From the NCBI RefSeq assembly GCF_900102015.1, contig NZ_FNAT01000001.1, positions 248,001 through 312,000 on the forward strand: DNA of 64,000 nucleotides, read 5' to 3'. The stretch is from Limimaricola pyoseonensis. GTDB taxonomy: Bacteria > Pseudomonadota > Alphaproteobacteria > Rhodobacterales > Rhodobacteraceae. The notes beneath the pieces are model-generated. The model made no database searches, had not been told where the DNA came from, and saw nothing but the letters and a program-made list of their open reading frames with translations. Every line of letters begins with the position of its first letter. The first letter of the stretch is position 1. A program made the translations under genes and the position numbers. Of the stretch, positions 58,134 through 64,000 are shown one piece after another.

Positions 58134-59549
58134 ATGACTGATTGCTGCATCCCCAAGGGCGGCGCTTACGACCTCGCCGTGATCGGTGCCGGCTCGGCCG
58201 GGTTCTCGGCCGCCATCACCGCCGCTGAAGCCGGGGCGCGGGTGGCGCTGATCGGCGACGGCATCATCGGCGGAACCTGCGTCAACGTGGGCTGCGTGCC
58301 CTCCAAGGCGCTGATCCGCGCGACGGAGGGGCTGCATCACGCCCGCGCGGCAAACCGGTTCGACGGCATCAAGGCCGGGGCCCGCCTCACCGACTGGGCC
58401 GCGACGGTGGCGCACAAGCAGGCGCTCGTGGACGAGCTGCGTGCGGCGAAATACGAGGACGTGCTGTCCGCGCACGAGAACATCGACCACGTCGAAGGGC
58501 GCGCCCGGTTCGATGATGAGGGCAGGCTGACCGTGGACGGCGCCGCCTTCCCGGCGACGAAGATCGTGATCGCGACCGGGTCCCGGCCGCATGTGCCGGC
58601 GATCCCCGGCATCGAGACGGTCGAAGCCATAGACAGCACATCTGCGCTGGAACTGACCGATCTGCCCGCCTTGATGCTGGTCCTCGGCGCGGGCTATGTC
58701 GGCGTGGAGCTGGCGCAGATCTTCGCCCGCGCCGGTGTCGCGGTGACACTGGTCAGCCGCCGCGGCGTGCTGCCGGAGGCCGAACCCGAGGTCTCCGAAG
58801 CGCTGGAGGGCTACCTCGCCGAAGAGGGCATCCGTCTGGAACGGGTCACGGGCTACGAGAGCGTGGCACGCGACGGCGGCAGCGTGCGTCTGACCGGCAC
58901 CGGGGGTGAATGGTTCGAGGCCGAGCGCCTGCTGCTCGCCACCGGGCGGGTGCCGAACAGCGACGCTTTGAACCTCGGCGCCGCGGGGATCGGGACCGAT
59001 GCGCGAGGCGGCATCGTCGTCGACGCGCAGATGCGCACCGCCAACCCGGAGGTCTGGGCCGCGGGCGACGTCACCGGGCGCGACCAGTTCGTCTACATGG
59101 CCGCCTACGGCGCCAGGCTCGCGGCGAAGAACGCGGTGGCGGGCGAGGCGCGCGTCTATGACAACCGCCTGATGCCGTGGGTCGTGTTTTCCGACCCGCA
59201 GGTGGCGGGCGTGGGGCTGAGCGAGGCACAGGCCAGCGCCGCGGGGCACGAGGTGGTCACATCGGTCCTCCCGCTCGACGCGGTGCCGCGCGCGTTGGCA
59301 GCCCGCGACACGCGCGGGCTGATCAAGCTGGTGGCGGACGCAGGAAGCAAGCGGCTGCTGGGCGCGCAGATCCTTGCCCCCGAGGGTGCCGACAGCATCC
59401 AGACCGCGGCGATGGCGCTGCGGGCGGGGCTTACCTACGAGGAGCTGGGCGACACCATCATGCCCTACCTTACGACCGTCGAAGGGCTGAAGCTCGCCGC
59501 CCAGACCTTCGAAAAGGACGTGGCCGCGCTCAGCTGCTGCGCAGGATGA
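58134..59549 (+). CDS. merA: Mercuric reductase MerA (no N-terminal HMA domain)
   Basis: Flavoprotein of 471 residues reducing Hg(II) to Hg(0) with NADPH. FAD motif VIGAGSAGFSAA, redox-active pair Cys49/Cys54 in GGTCVNVGCVPSKAL, NADPH motif LGAGYVGVELAQ, and the C-terminal Hg-delivering Cys pair (468-469, LSCCAG). The N-terminal HMA domain found in many MerA is absent; a CC pair at residues 4-5 could partly substitute. The ATG at 58134 follows AGAGGTGG; GTG at 58128 is an alternative. Confidence 0.95.
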   Translation: MTDCCIPKGGAYDLAVIGAGSAGFSAAITAAEAGARVALIGDGIIGGTCVNVGCVPSKALIRATEGLHHARAANRFDGIKAGARLTDWAATVAHKQALVDELRAAKYEDVLSAHENIDHVEGRARFDDEGRLTVDGAAFPATKIVIATGSRPHVPAIPGIETVEAIDSTSALELTDLPALMLVLGAGYVGVELAQIFARAGVAVTLVSRRGVLPEAEPEVSEALEGYLAEEGIRLERVTGYESVARDGGSVRLTGTGGEWFEAERLLLATGRVPNSDALNLGAAGIGTDARGGIVVDAQMRTANPEVWAAGDVTGRDQFVYMAAYGARLAAKNAVAGEARVYDNRLMPWVVFSDPQVAGVGLSEAQASAAGHEVVTSVLPLDAVPRALAARDTRGLIKLVADAGSKRLLGAQILAPEGADSIQTAAMALRAGLTYEELGDTIMPYLTTVEGLKLAAQTFEKDVAALSCCAG

Positions 59550-60032
59550 AGCCATAGGCGAATGATCGGATTGCGCTCTCCCCGCGGCGTCGTAGCGCAG
59601 TTCTCCGTCTAATGGTTCACATGACGAAGCAGCCGCTTTGGCGTGCAGTACGACGCAGCCTTTGTCTGCCTGTTGCCGCAGGACGAACTGTTTCGTTTGT
59701 AGTGCCGCGCTGCGGACACGTGGCTCCTTACTGAGGTGGCTTGATCGCAAGCTGACGTGGCTCACCCCGCGCGTCTGGCCATCGGGACGAGAACGACCAA
59801 AACCTGAACTGGTTAACCTGCAGACGACGCCTCTCGGGGGAGCAGATCACGCCGGTTGCCGACGGTGCCGGTTCGGCCATTCGGCTCGGGCAGGAAGAAG
59901 ACGGCAAAGCCGGAGACGACCAACCGTGGCCTCAGGTCCCGGCGCCTGAGGCACACGCCGTCACCGGCCGACTACAGACCGAGCTTGTCCACACTGCTGC
60001 CATCGGGCGCCGCAGCAAGACCGAAACCGGCG
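59550..60032. other. 483-bp gap after merA, no gene seen
   Basis: Lower GC than the surroundings and no coding pattern. One hairpin, GCCTCAGG / CCTGAGGC (59929-59952), could terminate either side. Possibly an old junction of the acquired metal-resistance segment. Confidence 0.55.
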
Positions 60033-61598
60033 CTAGGCGTTTGGGGCAACCGAAGGCGACTGGCCATATCGCGTGCCACCGGGGCCCGGCGCCTCCGCCA
60101 TTTCCAGGCGCGCGCATGGCAGGCGCAGCCGGACATGGAAGCCCGTCTCGTCATGCCGGCGCTCGAAGCTTCCGCCCAGGCGGCCCTCGACCATCAGCTG
60201 CATCAAGCGGGTGCCGAAACCGACGCGCTGCGAGGCCTGCGGCGGGGCGGCCGGGGCAATATCGCGGATCTCGCTCCAGTCAAGCACGAGGTCCTCTTGC
60301 GCCTCGGAGACGGCCGCGCGGATGGAAATCCGGGCGTCCTCCCGCGCTCCGCCATGTTTCAGCGCGTTGGTGGCAAGCTCGTTAAGGATCAGCGACAGCG
60401 GCATGACGCTGTCGCTGTCGACGACGAGCGCGGGGGCCTCGATGGTGATCCGGTCGCGCTCGGGCAGGATGCCGATCGCCTCGCCGATCAGCGCCGGCAG
60501 CGCGACGCCCTCGCTGGCATCCTCGATCGCCATGCGGTTGGCCCGGCCCACCGCCACGAGACGCCCGAGGAAGGCGTCGTCCAGCTCATCCTTGTTCTGT
60601 GCCGCGCGCGAACAGCTGCGGTAGATCGAGGCGAGCACGGTCAAGCTGTTGCCGACGCGGTGGCTCATCTCGCGGCGGAGCGTCTCGCGGTGCTCGGAAT
60701 TCTGCTTGCGCCGGATCGCCACGCCGACTTGGCTGCCGATGGTCTGCAGCATCCGCAGGATCTGCGCATCGAGCCGGGCCCGCGGGGTGCCGAAGAACTC
60801 GAGCACGCCGTGGATCTCGTCGCCCTGTCCGACCGGCAGCGCGACCGCGCGGGTCAGCCCCACCTTCGCGAAGGTGTCGCGCCGGACGAACTGGCGGGAG
60901 GCGGAGAGGTCGTCGAGCGCCTCCAGCCTGCCGGACCGCAGGGCCCGCCCCGGCAGCCCCTCGCCGGGCGCGAAGAGCACGCGGCTCGTGGCCTCCACGA
61001 CCGGCTGGAAATGCGCGTCCGCCAGGTGCCAGATCCCGGTGGGATGCAGGCGGGCATGATCGCCGCGCCCGCGCACGACGAGGAAATGCCCGGCCTCCAT
61101 GCCCGAGACGCCGCAGACCGTGTCGAGGCAGAACTGCGTGAACTCGTCGAACGAGACGTCGTCGAGCAGGCGCTGCGCCACCGCCAGCAGCGCATCGGCC
61201 TCTCGCGCCCGAAGCTCCTGCTCCCGGCGCGCCGTCTCTTCCGCGACCCTGCTGCGGATGAACGCGTAGAAGATGCGTCCGCCCCCGTCGAGCGGCATGG
61301 GGAAGATCGACAGCTCGATGGGGAACTCGGTGCTGTCCCGGTGCAAGGCCGTGATCTGCACGCGCTTTTCGAGAACCGGCCCTTCGCCGGTGCGGTTGAA
61401 GTGCTCGAGACCGCGCGCGTGGTTCTCGCGATGCTGCGGCGGAACGATGAGCTGACCCATCGACGCCCCGAGGGCCTCGGACTTGGCCCAGCCGAACAGG
61501 GTCTCCGCGGCGCCGTTCCAGGCCACGACCATCCCGGCCTCGTCCATGCCGACCACTGCGTCGAGTGCACGGTCAAAGAGAGATTCAAGATGTTTCAC
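60033..61598 (-). CDS. PAS-GAF sensor histidine kinase, HWE/HisKA_2 type
   Basis: 521-residue soluble sensor kinase: PAS (about 1-125, VVGMDEAGMVVAWNGAAETL), GAF (about 145-300) and a HisKA_2/HWE transmitter with phosphoacceptor His in EMSHRVGNSL, N box LNELATNALKHGG and G box GFGTRLMQLM. GTG at 61598 is chosen: GGGGGA upstream and the PAS helix starts there. No transmembrane segment, so a cytoplasmic signal (light, redox or ligand) is likely. No response regulator adjacent. Confidence 0.87.
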   Translation of the reverse strand: MKHLESLFDRALDAVVGMDEAGMVVAWNGAAETLFGWAKSEALGASMGQLIVPPQHRENHARGLEHFNRTGEGPVLEKRVQITALHRDSTEFPIELSIFPMPLDGGGRIFYAFIRSRVAEETARREQELRAREADALLAVAQRLLDDVSFDEFTQFCLDTVCGVSGMEAGHFLVVRGRGDHARLHPTGIWHLADAHFQPVVEATSRVLFAPGEGLPGRALRSGRLEALDDLSASRQFVRRDTFAKVGLTRAVALPVGQGDEIHGVLEFFGTPRARLDAQILRMLQTIGSQVGVAIRRKQNSEHRETLRREMSHRVGNSLTVLASIYRSCSRAAQNKDELDDAFLGRLVAVGRANRMAIEDASEGVALPALIGEAIGILPERDRITIEAPALVVDSDSVMPLSLILNELATNALKHGGAREDARISIRAAVSEAQEDLVLDWSEIRDIAPAAPPQASQRVGFGTRLMQLMVEGRLGGSFERRHDETGFHVRLRLPCARLEMAEAPGPGGTRYGQSPSVAPNA

Positions 61599-61728
61599 GG
61601 TTCCCCCATCCAATCCACCACGCCTACCGACTGTCCCGGGCCATGTCGAGGCAATGTGTCGCACCATGAAGGACGGGTTTGGCGATGCTACGTCAGGGCA
61701 GCGCAGCGGCCGGCGAGCGGCGGCCATG

Positions 61729-61770
61729 GTCGGCTGCGACGGGCGGCTACTTGCGCCGGTCGCAGCCGAC
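61729..61770 (-). terminator. Long inverted repeat after the sodium channel gene
   Basis: GTCGGCTGCGAC / GTCGCAGCCGAC, 12-bp perfect arms with 18 bases between that can pair further (GGCG/CGCC). It lies between the channel stop (61919) and the kinase start; a terminator is the simplest reading. Confidence 0.5.
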
Positions 61771-61918
61771 TCGGAACCGATCGCAACGACCCGGCGCGGA
61801 CGGGCCGCGCAGGCGGCCTTGCCTGTCCGAGAGCGGTCGGTTCTCTCGAGGCTTGCGGGTCTTGCCGTGTACCGTCGACGCGAACTTCATGGTGTCGCCG
61901 GCCGAAAGGCGGGTGCCT

Positions 61919-62704
61919 TCAATCGCCTCGCGACCCGCGATCGGACAGACGTTTCTCGATGAGTTCGAGGCGTTTGAGAACCTCGTCCCGGTAATCCTCC
62001 GTGGCCGCATTGGATTCCTGCGCGTGGGCATCCTGCATGCTGTTCACGATCAGGCCGACCACGAGGTTCACCACCGCGAAGGTCGTGACCAGGATGAACG
62101 GCACGAAGAACAGCCAGGCATAGGGATAGGTCTCCATCACCGGGCGCACGATGCCCATGGACCAGCTTTCCAGCGTCATGATCTGGAACAGCGAATAGGC
62201 CGAGTGCGGGATCGTGCCGAACCAGTCCGGGAACGCCTCTCCGAAGAGCTTCGTCGCCATCACCGCGGCGATGTAGAAGATGAGCGCCATCAGCAGGAAC
62301 ACCGAAGCCATGCCCGGCAGGGCCGACACGAAGCCTTCGACCACCCGGCGCAGGGTGGGGGCCACGGAGATGATCCGCAACAGCCGAAGGATGCGCAGCG
62401 CGCGCAGCACCGAAAGCCCCTGGGTCGCCGGCACGAGGGCGATCGCCACGATCGCGAAGTCGAAGACGTTCCAGCCCGAGCGGAAGAACGAGAATCCGCG
62501 GGCGAAGATCTTCAGGGCGATCTCGATCACGAAGATGGAGAGGCAGAGCACGTCGAGGAAGATGATCAGGTCGCCGGCCGCGGCCATCGCGGCATCGGAG
62601 GTTTCGAACCCCAGAACGACCGCGTTGAAGAGGATCACACCCGTGATGAAGTTCCGCGTCACCGGGCGGTCCAGCCTCTCGGCGACGTAATCTCGGATCG
62701 ACAT
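61919..62704 (-). CDS. Voltage-gated sodium channel, NaChBac/NavAb type
   Basis: Six-helix ion channel of 261 residues. S4 carries the gating arginines (LRALRILRLLRIISVAPTLR), S5-S6 flank the selectivity filter TLESWSMG, the BacNav signature (LESWS), and a cytoplasmic coiled tail (EVLKRLELIEKRLS) follows S6. GGAG lies 6 bp upstream of the ATG at 62704. Works as a homotetramer in the inner membrane, admitting Na+ on depolarisation; it fits a marine lifestyle with Na+-driven motility or pH homeostasis. Confidence 0.93.
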   Translation of the reverse strand: MSIRDYVAERLDRPVTRNFITGVILFNAVVLGFETSDAAMAAAGDLIIFLDVLCLSIFVIEIALKIFARGFSFFRSGWNVFDFAIVAIALVPATQGLSVLRALRILRLLRIISVAPTLRRVVEGFVSALPGMASVFLLMALIFYIAAVMATKLFGEAFPDWFGTIPHSAYSLFQIMTLESWSMGIVRPVMETYPYAWLFFVPFILVTTFAVVNLVVGLIVNSMQDAHAQESNAATEDYRDEVLKRLELIEKRLSDRGSRGD

Positions 62705-63170
62705 GCCCGACTCCATTTCGAAAACCGGCACCTCTATGCGGATGGCCGCGAGGCGACACAAGCCGGGAAGAGGCCTGAGTTCCCGCTTCGCGCCTGGGAT
62801 TGGAGGGCTCAGCGAGGCCGAGGTGGGACGCTGCCGGAAATGCTGGGGCGAGGAATAAGGCTGAGCGACGGCGCAAATTGCCTGATCGCGTCGCCGGTCG
62901 GGTTTGGCACTCCAACCGGGTTGGTGTCCACGAGACCGGCGGCAGGAGAGGATTCCCATTGTTGCTCGCCAGTCGATCAAGGTTGGGTCGTCGAATGGCA
63001 CGACTGGCGCCTAGGAGGCATAGGTAGCTTGAATGGGGAACACAGTCGGCGCACCCGGAAGGCTTGAAAGGTGCCATGGCATGACGCTTTTAGCGCTATT
63101 CGTGCGACATTCCGACACGCGCACTAAGCCCGTTGAACTCACTGTACTGCAGTTGGATCAAGGGGGATAG
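62705..63170. other. 466-bp gap, no gene seen
   Basis: Upstream of the channel gene and next to tRNA-Ser. No coding frame and no clear repeats or integrase site were noticed. Confidence 0.55.
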
Positions 63171-63260
63171 TGGCGGAGAGACAGGGATTCGAACCCTGGG
63201 ACCCCGTGAAGGGTCAACGGTTTTCGAGACCGCCCCGTTCGACCGCTCCGGCACCTCTCC
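63171..63260 (-). tRNA. tRNA-Ser (anticodon CGA)
   Basis: 90-nt gene with class II features: acceptor GGAGAGG pairing with CCTCTCC, long variable arm (TTGACCCTTCACGGGGTC), T-loop GGTTCGAATCC and encoded CCA. The anticodon loop reads CTCGAAA, giving CGA for UCG codons. Confidence 0.95.
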
Positions 63261-63424
63261 GCGGTCTGTGGGGGGCGATGTAACGAGAGCGGCGGGGGCG
63301 TGCAAGCCCCAAATCGCGGGAATTTTCGCCTTGCCGCCGCGAAGGCCGCATCACCTCGGGGAAGCTTCGCTTGGCGCATCGGATGGCGCCGTATATTTTC
63401 CCTCACAGACCGCCGGAGAACGTC

Positions 63425-64000
63425 ATGACCTTGCCCTTCAAACCTGCCGCCGCGCTTTGCGCCACATGCCTCTGGCTCGGCCCCGTGGCCGCCCAGCCGG
63501 CGCCCGATGCCGGGGTCGATGCGCTCTACGATGCGCTCGCGCTCGAGGGGATGGTCGCCGTCATGCGGGTGGAGGGGCTCGATTACGGGGCCGAGATCGC
63601 CGAGGGCATGTTCGACGGCCGGGCGCCGGCGGGCTGGAGCGAGGCGGTCTCGGCGATCTACGATGCCGAGGCGATGCAGCAAAGCCTGCGCGACGGCATG
63701 GCGGAGGCACTCGACGGGGCGGAGATCGCGCCGATGATCGACTTCTTCGCCGATGGCCCCGGCCGTCGTCTCGTGGCCTTGGAGCTGTCCGCGCGCGAGG
63801 CCCTGCTCGACGAGGATGTCGAGGCGGCCGCCCGCGAGGCTGCCGCCCTCGCCATGGCCGAGGAGACGCCGCGCTTTGAACTGGTCGATCGCTTCGTGGA
63901 GGCCAACGACCTGATCGAGGCCAACCTCGTCGGCGCGCTCAACGCGAATTACGCGTTCTCTCTGGGGCTGCTCGAGGGCGGCGGCTTCGACGGCGCGCTG
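63425..64000 (+). CDS. DUF2059-type secreted protein (3' end outside window)
   Basis: First 192 codons are visible. Signal peptide 1-23 (MTLPFKPAAALCATCLWLGP, ending VAAQ). The helical remainder with LRDGMAEALDGAEIAPMIDF and FFADGPGRRLVALE resembles DUF2059, found in periplasmic proteins of unknown role. Begins 164 bp right of tRNA-Ser on the opposite strand. Confidence 0.75.
   Translation, partial: MTLPFKPAAALCATCLWLGPVAAQPAPDAGVDALYDALALEGMVAVMRVEGLDYGAEIAEGMFDGRAPAGWSEAVSAIYDAEAMQQSLRDGMAEALDGAEIAPMIDFFADGPGRRLVALELSAREALLDEDVEAAAREAAALAMAEETPRFELVDRFVEANDLIEANLVGALNANYAFSLGLLEGGGFDGAL

Noticed and set aside
59550-60032. Small gene after merA
   Set aside because: Several short frames exist but none has a ribosome site, codon bias or familiar motif.
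63261-63424. Integration site at tRNA-Ser
   Set aside because: No integrase gene, no repeat of the tRNA 3' end and no mobility genes were seen on either side.

Overview
The window is high-GC, gene-dense DNA with short intergenic gaps. It looks like a chromosome or large-replicon segment of a marine-type alphaproteobacterium in Rhodobacterales (Roseobacter/Paracoccus relatives). This rests on the AglEFGAK operon, the DUF1826/DUF6525 zinc genes, the C1-methyltransferase cassette and the gene styles seen. No rRNA, CRISPR, phage or complete insertion sequence is visible. One tRNA-Ser(CGA) lies near the right end.

Layout. 1-8.5 kb: alpha-glucoside uptake and hydrolysis (aglR, then aglEFGAK) with a partial beta-glucosidase behind aglR; AAAGCGCTTT palindromes in the aglR/aglE gap are the likely AglR operators. 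8.5-13 kb: a Ppx/GppA phosphatase, then a three-gene one-carbon cassette (PF13769-type small protein, MetF-like reductase, corrinoid methyltransferase) and rlmE. 13-27 kb: a large acid-catabolism locus. One minus-strand operon encodes a divergent succinate dehydrogenase/fumarate reductase-like complex (B, two membrane subunits, A), a two-subunit class I fumarase/tartrate dehydratase, a YeiH-type exporter and a ThDP enzyme. Next to it are a tripartite tricarboxylate transporter (tctCBA) and a divergent lysR-tauE-enolase-superfamily operon. 27-32 kb: regulator/oxidoreductase pairs (FAD oxidase/HxlR, LysR/DUF4386/NAD(P)-binding protein).

32-45.7 kb is mostly metal homeostasis: a CsoR/RcnR-family repressor with an NreB-like exporter; a cobalamin riboswitch controlling a ferredoxin-domain protein and a corrinoid/metal-type ABC importer; then a zinc block (zigA-DUF1826-DUF6525, NicO-DUF1007, znuA, zur-znuCB) carrying matching GTTATATCATA-type Zur boxes. 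45.7-53.5 kb: redox and stress genes (FrnE, GST, MdaB-like, HxlR, SDRs, aldehyde dehydrogenase, AraC). 53.9-59.5 kb: a minus-strand copper-type operon (cytochrome c, 45-aa membrane protein, DUF411, multicopper oxidase, Cys/Met-rich secreted protein) followed by a mercury operon (merR, MerT-like, merF, merA) with a textbook 19-bp-spacer mer promoter. 60-64 kb: a PAS-GAF HWE-type histidine kinase, a NaChBac-type sodium channel, tRNA-Ser and a partial DUF2059 protein.

The strongest candidate for something undescribed is the 13-27 kb locus: a respiratory-complex paralogue, a hydratase, a ThDP enzyme, an enolase-family enzyme, a TTT importer and two unrelated putative sulfite/sulfate exporters in one place. 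The riboswitch-controlled ferredoxin-domain/ABC unit and the MerT-like gene with a non-MerT tail come next.
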